Origin: Prosthecobacter debontii
Lineage (GTDB): Bacteria > Verrucomicrobiota > Verrucomicrobiia > Verrucomicrobiales > Akkermansiaceae
Assembly (NCBI GenBank): GCA_945862245.1
Contig: CAMAXN010000007.1
Location: 1 to 64,000, forward strand
DNA length: 64,000 bases
Direction: 5' to 3'
The notes beneath the pieces were generated by a model. That model worked only from the letters and a program-made list of their open reading frames with translations, was not told the DNA's origin and did no database searches. The translations under genes and the position numbers were made by a program. Positions 47,054 to 56,360 of this stretch are shown here, piece after piece (position 1 is the first letter of the stretch; each line of letters starts with the position of its first letter).

Positions 47054-48892
47054 ATGTTAAAGAAATGCACAATTTTCCAAGCCTTACAGGCATGGGTAGA
47101 TGAGGCAGTTGCCCTTTTTCAGCCGGACAATGTTGAATGGAGCGACGGCTCCCAAGAGGAATGGAATCGCCTCACGCAACTTCTCTGCGACAACGGCACC
47201 TTGACCCGTCTTAACCCTGAGAAACGTCCCAATTCTTTTCTCGCGCGCTCAACCCCTACCGATGTTGCCCGCGTAGAAGAGCAGACTTTTATTTGCACGA
47301 AACGCCCCGATGAGGCGGGGCCAACAAACAATTGGGCTGATCCCAAGGAAATGCGTAGTCTGCTGATGAATAAGTTCGCCGGCTCGATGAAAGGCCGTAC
47401 GATGTATATCATTCCTTTCTGCATGGGTCCGCTGGATTCCCCGCTGGCAAAGATCGGCGTGCAAATAACCGACAGCGCTTACGTGGTAGTCAACATGCGT
47501 ATCATGGCGCACATGGGTGCATCCATCCTCAAACGCCTTGAGGATGAGGTCTCCGAAGCCGTTCCAAAAGCTCGCGAAGGCCATGGCCGATTTATAAAAT
47601 GCATACACACAGTCGGAGCTCCTCTCGCCTCTGGCCAAGCCGATGTCCCGTGGCCGTGCAATGACGACAAATACATCTGCCACTTTGTAGACACGCGCGA
47701 GATCATGTCTTTTGGCTCTGGCTACGGCGGCAACGCCCTACTGGGCAAAAAGTGCCTAGCCTTGCGCATCGCATCGAATATTGCACGCGAGCACTGCTGG
47801 ATGGCGGAGCATATGCTCATACTTGGGATACACGCTCCGAACGGATCGAAAACTTACGTCACCGCCGCCTTCCCCTCAGCCTGCGGGAAAACCAACCTCG
47901 CCATGCTTGAGCCACCGAAGCCCTACGCGGATGCCGGTTGGAAAACATCCATCGTCGGCGATGACATCGCTTGGATCTGGCCGCATGAGGATGGAAAACT
48001 CCACGCCATCAACCCGGAAACCGGTTTCTTCGGAGTCGCCCCCGGCACGAACTGGGAAAGCAACCGCATCGCCATGGAATCCATGTCGGCCAATTCCATT
48101 TTTACCAACGTCGCTCTCACCGATGACGGCGATGTCTGGTGGGAAGGACTCACGAAGGAACCGCCCGCCCACCTGATCGACTGGACCGGCAAAGATTGGA
48201 CTCCCGACTGCGGCCGCCCCTCCTCGCACGCGAACTCCCGTTTCACCGCCCCCGCCCACCAGTGCCCGACCATCGACACCGAGTGGCAGAATCCTGACGG
48301 CGTACCGATCGACGGCATCATCTTCGGCGGACGCCGTGCGACAACCATGCCGCTCGTTTATCAGGCGTTCAACTGGAGCCACGGCGTCTATGTAGGCGCG
48401 ACAATGGGCTCGGAAATGACCGCCGCCGCCGCCGGGACGATCGGCAAGGTGCGCCGCGACCCGATGGCCATGCTGCCTTTTTGCGGCTACAACATGGGAG
48501 CGTATTTCGGGCATTGGCTGGAGATGCAACGATACCTCACGAACCTGCCGCGTTTTTTCCATGTGAATTGGTTCCGCAAGACTCCCGAAGGGAAATTCAT
48601 TTGGCCCGGCTTCAGCGAAAATATGCGCGTACTAGAATGGATCGTGAACCGCTGCAAGGGGGCTGCCGCGGGGCATGAGACCCGCATCGGCTGGACTCCG
48701 GACTTCGCCGATTTCAATACCAACGGACTCAACGACTTCACGGAGGCGGATTTCGAGGCGGTCATGAAATTCGACCGTGCCGAATGGCGTGCCGAACTTG
48801 TCTCGCAGGGCGAACTCTTCATCGACCTCTACGACCATCTACCCAAGGAACTCATCTTCCAACGTGAACTCCTCGCGGCAAGGTTGGTATAA
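47054..48892 (+). CDS. pckG: phosphoenolpyruvate carboxykinase (GTP)
   Basis: A 612-aa enzyme converting oxaloacetate and GTP to PEP and CO2, the entry step of gluconeogenesis. The GTP-type kinase loop is [15 protein letters not shown] with the reactive Cys; [39 protein letters not shown] and [31 protein letters not shown] are family blocks. Together with PPDK and malate dehydrogenase in this window it covers the PEP-pyruvate-oxaloacetate node. It appears monocistronic. Confidence 0.96.
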   Translation: MLKKCTIFQALQAWVDEAVALFQPDNVEWSDGSQEEWNRLTQLLCDNGTLTRLNPEKRPNSFLARSTPTDVARVEEQTFICTKRPDEAGPTNNWADPKEMRSLLMNKFAGSMKGRTMYIIPFCMGPLDSPLAKIGVQITDSAYVVVNMRIMAHMGASILKRLEDEVSEAVPKAREGHGRFIKCIHTVGAPLASGQADVPWPCNDDKYICHFVDTREIMSFGSGYGGNALLGKKCLALRIASNIAREHCWMAEHMLILGIHAPNGSKTYVTAAFPSACGKTNLAMLEPPKPYADAGWKTSIVGDDIAWIWPHEDGKLHAINPETGFFGVAPGTNWESNRIAMESMSANSIFTNVALTDDGDVWWEGLTKEPPAHLIDWTGKDWTPDCGRPSSHANSRFTAPAHQCPTIDTEWQNPDGVPIDGIIFGGRRATTMPLVYQAFNWSHGVYVGATMGSEMTAAAAGTIGKVRRDPMAMLPFCGYNMGAYFGHWLEMQRYLTNLPRFFHVNWFRKTPEGKFIWPGFSENMRVLEWIVNRCKGAAAGHETRIGWTPDFADFNTNGLNDFTEADFEAVMKFDRAEWRAELVSQGELFIDLYDHLPKELIFQRELLAARLV

Positions 48893-48895
48893 AAA

Positions 48896-48942
48896 CTTCC
48901 GTCGATCCAATCAGGAAGTGACAGTGGGATTTACGCAAATCC
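48896..48942 (+). terminator. hairpins after pckG
   Basis: ACTTCC (48896-48901) pairs with GGAAGT, and GGATTT-ACGC-AAATCC (48927-48942) forms a tight hairpin. No T tract follows, so termination is uncertain. Confidence 0.25.
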
Positions 48943-48990
48943 ACATCTGCACTTGTCCGGTGTAGTGATCAGATACAATGTTCATTAATT

Positions 48991-50712
48991 ATGCGTGAAA
49001 CGACTTTCCGATGGGTGATGCGCGGCGAGCCCTTTTTACCGAACGGGCGCGCGGTGGATGAGGATTTCCCTGAGATCCTCCTCCACCTCGTGCGCCAGCG
49101 GTGCATCCCGGAGGGCGAGGCGCTGGAGGCCTTCCTGCGCCCGCAGCTCAAGGATCTGAGCGATCCTTTCCTGATGCCCGACATGCGCGCCGCCGTCACA
49201 CGCATCCTTCAGGCGGCGGATCGGAAGGAGAGTGTCTGCATCTTCGGCGACTACGATGTGGACGGGATTTCCTCGATCACGCTGATGACGAAAATCCTCC
49301 GCGCCTACGGGCTGAAGCCTCGGGCGTTCGTGCCGCGCCGGGGTGCCGAAGGCTACGGACTTAGCTTCGCGGCGATCGGGCGTTGCCTCGCGGAAGGACC
49401 TAAACCCGACCTGCTGATCTCAGTGGATTGCGGAACAGTGTCGACCGCTGAGGTCGCGCACCTACGGGAAAACGGGATCGATGTGATTATCGCGGATCAT
49501 CACGAGCCGAACCCTGTGAGTAGGCCGGATTGCACCGCGATCGTGAACCCGAAATGCGGCCAAGATTTTACCTACCTCTGCGCAGCCGGTGTGGTGTGGA
49601 AAATTGGCCACGCCCTCATGAAGGAGAGACCCGTTGATCTCGATCTCAAGGGACTGCTCGATCTCGTGGCGGTGGCTACCATTTCCGACATCGTGCCGCT
49701 GGTGGAGGAAAACCGCCTACTCGTGCACCACGGGCTCAAAGCACTACCCGGAACACTTAACCCGGGTCTGCGCGCTCTGCAAAAAATCACAGGAGTGAAC
49801 GGCAACCCGACGGCGGGCGATATCAGCTTCCGGATTGGGCCGCGCATCAACGCCGCTGGGCGGATGGATTTTTCCGAGGACGCACTCGCCTTGCTGAATG
49901 CCGATTGCGACCGAACCGCCGGTGAACTCGCTCAGAAACTCGACGCCTACAACCGCAGGCGGCAGGATATCGAGATGCTCATCCGTAAGGAGGCGGCGGC
50001 CGAGCTTTCCGCCGGATTCGACTTGGAAAAAGATCCGGTGATCGTGCTAGGTTCGCGGGATTGGCATCACGGCGTGGTCGGCATCGTTGCCTCGCGTTTG
50101 ATGCGGCAATACTACAAGCCTACCTTCGTGATCGCGATCGATGAAAACGGCATCGGCAAGGGCTCGGGTCGCTCGATCCCCGGGATATCTCTCGTCGAGG
50201 CGATCCGCGCCTGCTCCGGCGACATACTCGCGGGCGGCGGTCACGCGATGGCGGCCGGCCTTTCGATCAGGGAGGAGAACATGGCGGCTTTCAGGAATAA
50301 CTTTGCGGCTTACGTTTTAGAAAACAGCAGCAAGGAAGAACGCCTCCCGAGGCTGGTGTATGACGCGGAGATCAGCTTCGCGCAGCTTTCTCTCGGTTTC
50401 CTTGCCAGCTACGAACTCCTCCAACCCTTCGGAAACGGCAACCCACAACCGGTGTTCGTAGCCCGCAACGTGGATCTTAGCCGCCCGCCCCTCCAAATGA
50501 AGAACAAGCACTTGCGCCTCATGCTTCGCCAGGGTCATCACGAGCAGGACGCCGTCTTCTTCGGCGGCGGCGAGCACGAACTCCCAAAATCGCCATGGGA
50601 CATCGCGTTCACCATCGACCGTAACACCTTCAAGGGCAAAACCACTCTCCAGATCATTATCCAGGAAATCCGCGCAGCGGACGATGCCTTCCACTTGGAA
50701 GCATCGATCTAG
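48991..50712 (+). CDS. recJ: single-stranded-DNA-specific exonuclease RecJ
   Basis: A 573-aa DHH-family 5'-3' exonuclease used in RecF-pathway recombination and mismatch repair. Motif I CIFGDYDVDGISS, the DHH motif IIADHHEPN, SVDCGTVS and the DHHA1 motif GGGHAMAAGLS are intact, and the C-terminal OB fold (LLQPFGNGNPQPVFV) is complete. The start at 48991 gives normal length. recF is also in the window, 9 kb away. Confidence 0.95.
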   Translation: MRETTFRWVMRGEPFLPNGRAVDEDFPEILLHLVRQRCIPEGEALEAFLRPQLKDLSDPFLMPDMRAAVTRILQAADRKESVCIFGDYDVDGISSITLMTKILRAYGLKPRAFVPRRGAEGYGLSFAAIGRCLAEGPKPDLLISVDCGTVSTAEVAHLRENGIDVIIADHHEPNPVSRPDCTAIVNPKCGQDFTYLCAAGVVWKIGHALMKERPVDLDLKGLLDLVAVATISDIVPLVEENRLLVHHGLKALPGTLNPGLRALQKITGVNGNPTAGDISFRIGPRINAAGRMDFSEDALALLNADCDRTAGELAQKLDAYNRRRQDIEMLIRKEAAAELSAGFDLEKDPVIVLGSRDWHHGVVGIVASRLMRQYYKPTFVIAIDENGIGKGSGRSIPGISLVEAIRACSGDILAGGGHAMAAGLSIREENMAAFRNNFAAYVLENSSKEERLPRLVYDAEISFAQLSLGFLASYELLQPFGNGNPQPVFVARNVDLSRPPLQMKNKHLRLMLRQGHHEQDAVFFGGGEHELPKSPWDIAFTIDRNTFKGKTTLQIIIQEIRAADDAFHLEASI

Positions 50713-50738
50713 CCCAAGGTTGCGGAATAACCCGCTCA

Positions 50739-51595
50739 CTAACGGTTATTGCCCAGATAAGGAGGCCTGTCAAAGGCTTCTGTTAGACGAGGATCCTGCT
50801 TTGCGGCGAGCTCTCCCATCAACTGGCCGCGTAGTTTACTGAGAGTTTCCGTATGAGCAGGGTCCGCAGCAACGTTGCGGATCTGGTGCGGGTCATCGGC
50901 TAGGATGTAGAGTTCCTCCTCCGGACGTTTTTCCCATGCCTCCTTGAGCACGGTTTTGATGCCTTCCTTGAAACGGTTTTGAATTAACCAAGTTTTGGTG
51001 GGTGAAGCATCGATGTCCGCAAAAGCGGCGTGGGTATTTTGAAACTTCTTTTCATCGGGCATATCGTCGCCATTCGCCGCCTTGGGATCGCTCATCGGCC
51101 GGCGGTCAGGCTTGAAATTTTTAACATAAAGGAAGTCCGCAGTGCGCGGACTGGATAAGGCATTAAATCCTCGCGCACGACCTCGTAGTCGGGAAGGAAA
51201 GGCGGAAGTTTACCTTTTAGTGAATCCGGATCGAGTCCCCACAGTGCCTTGCCCGATCCATTCACCCAGGTGCGGTGGGTATTGGTCGAGTTGAAAGAAT
51301 ATAAGAACGACTGCCCATCTTCGCGGTCGGCGAGGAATCCTTGGAAATTTGTCCTGACATCCTTCAGCACCGCATCGCGCGCTTCGGAATCTCTGGTAGG
51401 CACCTCGGAAAAGCTGTTAATGCGTTGGCCTGCGGGCGAATAGGAGGACGATGTTGAACTTTTTCGGTGGCTGTGACCCAAGGGCAACAGATCAGCGCGG
51501 TTAGATTCGATCGTTCTCCACAACGTTTGTATCCTCACATAGTCATGACCGAAGTAATTGTATATCTTTCGTCCTGTCAACAAGCAGCGTGTCAC
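50739..51595 (-). pseudogene. sulfatase pseudogene
   Basis: Two pieces on the minus strand resemble parts of one PVC sulfatase. The upstream piece (51092-51595) has LLTGRKIYNYFGHDYVR, NTHRTWVNGSGKALWGLDPDSLKGKLPPFLPDYEVVREDL. The downstream piece (50739-51095) has WEKRPEEELYILADDPHQIRNVAADPAHTETLSKLRGQL, the usual sulfatase C-terminus. The catalytic CxPSR region is not found and the part between the pieces is much too short, so deletions and at least one frameshift have destroyed the gene. Confidence 0.82.
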
Positions 51596-51742
51596 CTGTT
51601 AGAATCTGCACGATAGGCATGTAGCCTAGGTAAACGGCGGCAAGAGCGCGAATGACATTGACCAAGATCGAATTGCGACCAAACCACCAACCTTCCTAAT
51701 TATGTTTGAAACATCTCCGTCCCTAATCCCGTTTCCATCTAT

Positions 51743-53158
51743 ATGACTAAGTTCAAGCTACTGCTTCCACTTTCCCTGCTCCTAACGAATCCTAACCTAC
51801 GCGCCCAAGACGGCCAGCAACTTTACGGACTCTACTGCGCCGCTTGCCACGCATCCGACGGAAAAGGAGCAACAGGTGGTGCGTTCCCGCCCCTCGCAGG
51901 CAGCGAATGGGTGCACGGTGATCCCAAACGATCCGTCGCCATTATCCTCAAAGGTCTCCAAGGCCCCATCGAGGTAGGCGGCAAAGCCTACAACCTCGCA
52001 ATGCCCCCCCAAGGCGATGCCCTCGGCGATGACCAAATCGTGGCGATCCTTAATTTTGTTCACAAATCTTGGGGCAACAAAGGCGAGGCCGTAAAGCGTG
52101 ACCTCGTCAGAATCGCCCGGACCGAGTTCGCGTCCCGCACCACACTATGGACTGCGCCCGAACTGTTGAAACTTTTCCCTCTAGAAAAACAGCCCACTGC
52201 ACTAGCGAACCTCACTTCAAGCGTTTACAAAGGTCAGTGGATCTACATGCCGCATTTTGAAAAGATCCAGTCCGAGAATGTCGAAGAAGAACATAGCGGC
52301 ATTCTCAACACAGCGCTGGCAGCGCTAAAGGAAGACTTTGGGATCGTCTGGCAAGGGGATTTTATCGCTCCCGCTAATGGTGAATACGACTTCATGCTCG
52401 ATGCCGACGATGGTGCAAAACTTATACTCAACGGCAAAAACGTAGCCGAGGTGAAGGGAATCGGCCCGTTGGGTGACAAGAATCGCTCCTCGCAGGGGAA
52501 AGCCGCTCTCAAGGCGGGAGCCAACCCGGTTCGCATTGAATATTTTCAAGGCAAGGGGGATCAGGGAATTTCTCTGGGTTGGAAACCGGCTGGTGCAAAG
52601 CAGTGGCAATGGCTTTCCTCAAACCCCCCGAAATCCGCACCCGGTAGCCCTTCGCTTATTCTCACACCGATGGATGGCAAGACCGCAATCTACCGTAATT
52701 TCATCGAAGGCAGCTCGCCGCGCGGCATCAGCTTTGGCTTTCCCGTCGGAGTGAACTTGGTCTATTCCGCAGATAACCTCGCACCGGAACTTTTATGGGC
52801 GGGCACCTTCATCGACGCCGGCCGCCACTGGACAGACAGGGGCCAGGGCTTTCAGCCGCCCCTCGCGGAAGAGGTGGTCAAACTCACCAACCAACGATTC
52901 CTACCGCCAACTGCGCGCTTCAAAGGTTACAGCCTTGATGCGAAAGGCAATCCCACCTTCCACATCGAGCTCGACAGACAGCTCCTAAGCGATGGCTTTG
53001 CCCCAGGCACGACTGGTACGCTTGTCCGGACTATAAAACTTTCCGGCGGAACATCCGTCCTGGAAATACCCCTCGGAGACAATCCCCTAGTCACTCCGAA
53101 AAAATCGATAAGCCTCGCTCCTGGAAAATCCGTTACCGTAATCTACAAACTCTTCTAA
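51743..53158 (+). CDS. secreted cytochrome c - PA14 domain protein
   Basis: A 471-aa exported protein. A signal peptide (KFKLLLPLSLLLTNPNLRAQ) leads into a class I cytochrome c domain with CAACH (LYCAACHASDGKGATGGAFPPLAG) and the axial Met in AMPPQG. Residues about 140-295 are a PA14 carbohydrate-binding-like domain (WQGDFIAPANGEYDFMLDADDGAKLILNGKNV, VRIEYFQGKGDQGISLGW). The C-terminal 150 residues are unassigned beta structure. It is followed 76 bases later by a sorbosone-dehydrogenase-like propeller and could be its electron acceptor (inference). Confidence 0.88.
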   Translation: MTKFKLLLPLSLLLTNPNLRAQDGQQLYGLYCAACHASDGKGATGGAFPPLAGSEWVHGDPKRSVAIILKGLQGPIEVGGKAYNLAMPPQGDALGDDQIVAILNFVHKSWGNKGEAVKRDLVRIARTEFASRTTLWTAPELLKLFPLEKQPTALANLTSSVYKGQWIYMPHFEKIQSENVEEEHSGILNTALAALKEDFGIVWQGDFIAPANGEYDFMLDADDGAKLILNGKNVAEVKGIGPLGDKNRSSQGKAALKAGANPVRIEYFQGKGDQGISLGWKPAGAKQWQWLSSNPPKSAPGSPSLILTPMDGKTAIYRNFIEGSSPRGISFGFPVGVNLVYSADNLAPELLWAGTFIDAGRHWTDRGQGFQPPLAEEVVKLTNQRFLPPTARFKGYSLDAKGNPTFHIELDRQLLSDGFAPGTTGTLVRTIKLSGGTSVLEIPLGDNPLVTPKKSISLAPGKSVTVIYKLF

Positions 53159-53234
53159 CATGATTGAGTGGAGGTAACAAATCATTAACTGCCGCAAATT
53201 TCAATCTTCCTTATCACCCATATCCAATTTTCCT

Positions 53235-54674
53235 ATGCGCCCTATCCTTTTCCTAGCCACCCTTTGCACCGCCACACTAGCACAGCAAAAACAATCCGAC
53301 TTTTACACCATCGAGTCCATTCCCCTGCCTCCGGGTGAGGTAATGGAGATCGGCTCCATCGCCCTGATGCCGGCCAATAAGGTCGCTGTCACCACCCGTC
53401 GCGGCGATCTCTGGATCTGCGAGGGCGCATACGAGGATGATCTCTCGAAGGTGAAATGGATACGCTTCTCTCACGGTCTCCATGAACCACTCGGAATGTA
53501 TTGGAAGGACGGCTCGCTGTATCTCACCCAGCGTCCGGAACTCACCCGAATACAAGACGCCGATGGCGATGACCGCGCCGATGTCTTCGAAACCATCAGT
53601 TCCGACTGGGGCATCAGCGGCGACTACCACGAATACGCTTTCGGAACCCCCCCCGATAGAAACGGCGACGTCTGGGTAACGCTCTGTCTTACCGGCTCGT
53701 TCGACGCCAACGCACCTTGGCGCGGTTGGACTGTACGCATTACACCGGACGGAAAAATGATCCCTACATGCTCTGGTATACGCTCTCCCGGCGGCATCGG
53801 CTTTAACGCAGAGGGTGATGCTTTTTACACAGACAACCAAGGTACATGGAACGGGTCCTCATCACTGAAGTGGCTAAAGCCCGGTTCCTTCCAAGGTAAC
53901 CCCACCGGCAACAAATACCATACGCTCGCCAACCTTCCAGCCCCTCCCGAGCCTCAGGACGGTTCGCGCGTCCTCGCGGAGCACCTGAAACATCCCAACT
54001 ACATCCCGCCCGCCATCGTCCTTCCACATGGCAGGGTCGGACAATCCCCCACCGCCATCGAACCCGACCGCGGCAGCGGAAAGTTCGGTCCGTGGGCCGG
54101 TCAGGTTTACATCGGAGAGCAAACCCACTCCCAGGTGCAGCGTGCCTTCCTCGAAAAGGTCAACGGCATTTACCAAGGCGCAGTCTTCCATTTCCTCGAG
54201 GGCTTCCAGTGCGGAATTATCCCCTCCAAGCTCGATGACCGCGGCGTGATGTTCGTCGGCGGCTCGAACCGCGGCTGGGCCTCGCGTGGCAACCAGCCCT
54301 TCAACTTCGAACGTGTGAAATGGACTGGCAAAACCCCTTTCGAGATCCTCACCATGAGTGCCCGGCCCGACGGTTTCAATCTCACTTTCACCGAGCCAGT
54401 TGATCCCGCCGCCGCCATCAACCCTGCCTCCTACGCGATGCAGGCATGGACTTACATCCTGCAAAAAGGCTACGGCTCACCCGAGGTCGATCAGTCCACA
54501 CCCGTCGTGAAATCCGCCACGGTCGCCCCCGACGGCATGTCCGTCCGCCTAGTCATCGAAGGTCTCGTACGCGGACACGTCCATCACCTAATGGCTGCCG
54601 GCCTGAAATCCGCCTCCGGCCTAACCCTCTGGCATCCCGAGGCGTTCTACACCCTGAACGAGATTCCGAAATGA
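53235..54674 (+). CDS. secreted sorbosone/glucose dehydrogenase-like beta-propeller (DUF7133 type)
   Basis: A 479-aa exported protein (signal MRPILFLATLCTATLAQ). The propeller matches PVC proteins annotated as DUF7133 or membrane-bound dehydrogenases: LHEPLGMYWKDGSLYLTQRPELTRIQDADGDDRADVFETISSDWGISGDYHEYAFG, SGIRSPGGIGFNAEGDAFYTDNQG, LPHGRVGQSPTAIEPDRGSGKFGPWAGQVYIGEQTHSQVQR. A C-terminal beta domain of about 110 residues follows. Related enzymes use PQQ to oxidise sugars; cofactor and substrate here are not proven. The preceding gene encodes a cytochrome c on the same strand. Confidence 0.85.
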   Translation: MRPILFLATLCTATLAQQKQSDFYTIESIPLPPGEVMEIGSIALMPANKVAVTTRRGDLWICEGAYEDDLSKVKWIRFSHGLHEPLGMYWKDGSLYLTQRPELTRIQDADGDDRADVFETISSDWGISGDYHEYAFGTPPDRNGDVWVTLCLTGSFDANAPWRGWTVRITPDGKMIPTCSGIRSPGGIGFNAEGDAFYTDNQGTWNGSSSLKWLKPGSFQGNPTGNKYHTLANLPAPPEPQDGSRVLAEHLKHPNYIPPAIVLPHGRVGQSPTAIEPDRGSGKFGPWAGQVYIGEQTHSQVQRAFLEKVNGIYQGAVFHFLEGFQCGIIPSKLDDRGVMFVGGSNRGWASRGNQPFNFERVKWTGKTPFEILTMSARPDGFNLTFTEPVDPAAAINPASYAMQAWTYILQKGYGSPEVDQSTPVVKSATVAPDGMSVRLVIEGLVRGHVHHLMAAGLKSASGLTLWHPEAFYTLNEIPK

Positions 54675-54886
54675 TGTAGTGCATCCCACGGGATAGGGTC
54701 TTCAGCCCGCCCCGGTGCCCATGTCCATCCTTCCGCCCCCGAACCGCCGGGACATGTCTAGGTACTGCGTTCCGATTATTTTGGCCTTTAGCCTCAAAAT
54801 CCCCTATTTTGCCCTTTCCGCATTGACGCAAGTTCGCTGTATTCGCCCTGCCGCAACGGAACCATCGCCACCTACCCTCTTTCCCC

Positions 54887-56323
54887 ATGCTCCTTCTTCT
54901 CGTAGTCCTGCCTATTCTCGCATTCATCGCGATCCTTCTCGGTACCCCCGCTCGCCTCACGGCCATCGCGACCTCTACCCTGAATCTCATCCTCGGCCTC
55001 GGCTCGGTGTTCTGTTGGAAAGAAGAGGTGTGGAATTTCTCCCTGCCCGTGCTGACAAAACCTGCGCTCAATCTCAGCTTCGGATACCTCGATGGCATGA
55101 GCTTGGTGATGGTCATGCTTTCGGTCATTGTTACCCTCGCCGCTGTGCTCTCCGGAAAAGCGCCGGATGGCCGCGACAAACTCTACTACGGATCCTCTCT
55201 GTTGATCGCAGCGGGAGCCATCGGTGCCTTCGCTTCAACTGACCTATTCTTTTTTTACGCCTTCCATGAACTGGCGCTGATCCCCACTTTTCTGATGATT
55301 GGCATCCTCGGTCGCGGTGACCGTCGCGTGATTGCTTGGAAGATCACAATCTATCTCGGCCTCGGATCGCTAGTGCTGCTGGCAGGTCTAGTGTGGCTCG
55401 CCTCGCTAGCTGGCACCTTCGATATGCGGGAAATCAAAAACATCGCCGGCACTATCGATCCCGCTGCGCAAAAAGGCATCGCCGCGCTGTTGCTGGTCGG
55501 CTTCGGCACGCTCGTCTCTTTGTTCCCCTTCCACTCATGGGCCGCGCCAGCTTACGCCAGCGCACCAGCCCCAACCGCGATGCTACATGCCGGGGTGCTG
55601 AAAAAATTCGGCCTCTACGGTTTGCTCCGCGTCGCCGTGCCTCTCGTGCCGGAAGGCCTGCAAGCATGGCTCACGCCGCTACTTGTCCTACTGTTAGGAA
55701 ATATACTCTGGGTCGGCTTCGTCACCCTTTCCCAGAAACGCCTCGACACCCTACTCGGAAGTTCCTCGGTGATGCACATGGGCTATATCTTCCTAGCCAT
55801 CGCCGCGCTGATCGCCGTGCCTGATAACACCCTCGCTTTGCCTGCCGCTGTTGTTCTGATGTTTGCTCATGGCGTTTCCATCGCGCTGCTCTTCTGTCTC
55901 GCGGATCGTATCGAGCGCAGCACCGGCTCGCTGGATCTTTCCGACATGGGTGGTCTCGCGAAATCTGCGCCAAGCATGGCGTTCCTATTCGGCATCGCCG
56001 CAATGGCCTCCATCGGCTTGCCAGGCCTTGCAAACTTCTCTGGCGAGGTGCTCGTCTTCCTCTCCGCCTTCCAAAACTACGTCCCTACCAACGGTCTCGG
56101 CCCGGTACAAATCGCATGCATTCTTGCGATCTGGGGCGTGGTGATCTCCGCCGTCTACATGCTCCGCGCCTACCGGAAAATCTTTCAAGGACCCGCCGTG
56201 AAATCCACTGAGAATACCATCGATCTCACCCTAGCCGACCACATTCCAGCCGTCCTGCTCATCACTGCCCTCCTTGCAGTCGGCCTCTATCCCAACCTCA
56301 TACTTCAACTTCTCCGTCAGTAG
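54887..56323 (+). CDS. nuoM: NADH-quinone oxidoreductase subunit M
   Basis: A 478-aa antiporter-like complex I subunit with about 14 transmembrane helices. The core motif FFFYAFHELALIPTFLMIGILG, SLFPFHSWAAPAYASAPAPTAMLHAGVLKKFGLYGLLR and SSSVMHMGYIFLAIAAL are characteristic of NuoM. It is followed by nuoN with a 37-base gap holding a heptamer repeat. No nuoL or other nuo gene precedes it; upstream is the propeller gene and a 212-base gap that contains a CATGTCC/GGACATG inverted repeat (54720-54756) and nothing else I can name. Confidence 0.94.
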   Translation: MLLLLVVLPILAFIAILLGTPARLTAIATSTLNLILGLGSVFCWKEEVWNFSLPVLTKPALNLSFGYLDGMSLVMVMLSVIVTLAAVLSGKAPDGRDKLYYGSSLLIAAGAIGAFASTDLFFFYAFHELALIPTFLMIGILGRGDRRVIAWKITIYLGLGSLVLLAGLVWLASLAGTFDMREIKNIAGTIDPAAQKGIAALLLVGFGTLVSLFPFHSWAAPAYASAPAPTAMLHAGVLKKFGLYGLLRVAVPLVPEGLQAWLTPLLVLLLGNILWVGFVTLSQKRLDTLLGSSSVMHMGYIFLAIAALIAVPDNTLALPAAVVLMFAHGVSIALLFCLADRIERSTGSLDLSDMGGLAKSAPSMAFLFGIAAMASIGLPGLANFSGEVLVFLSAFQNYVPTNGLGPVQIACILAIWGVVISAVYMLRAYRKIFQGPAVKSTENTIDLTLADHIPAVLLITALLAVGLYPNLILQLLRQ

Positions 56324-56331
56324 AGTCTTTC

Positions 56332-56359
56332 TTGAGAGTTGAAATTTGAATTTTAATTT
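56332..56359. repeat. heptamer repeat between nuoM and nuoN
   Basis: Four 7-bp units (TTGAGAG, TTGAAAT, TTGAATT, TTAATTT) end one base before the nuoN ATG. They occupy the place of the Shine-Dalgarno sequence, so nuoN has no recognisable ribosome-binding site. The consensus TTGAAAT matches the copy in alaS. Confidence 0.75.
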
Positions 56360-56360
56360 T

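Noticed and set aside
53193-53215. Possible further heptamer repeat before the propeller gene
   Set aside because: Only two poorly matching units (CAAATTT, CAATCTT); too short to count.
54675-54886. Possible REP-like sequence with CATGTCC/GGACATG arms upstream of nuoM
   Set aside because: No symmetric second hairpin pair and no loop similarity to the elements at 17653 or 19355.
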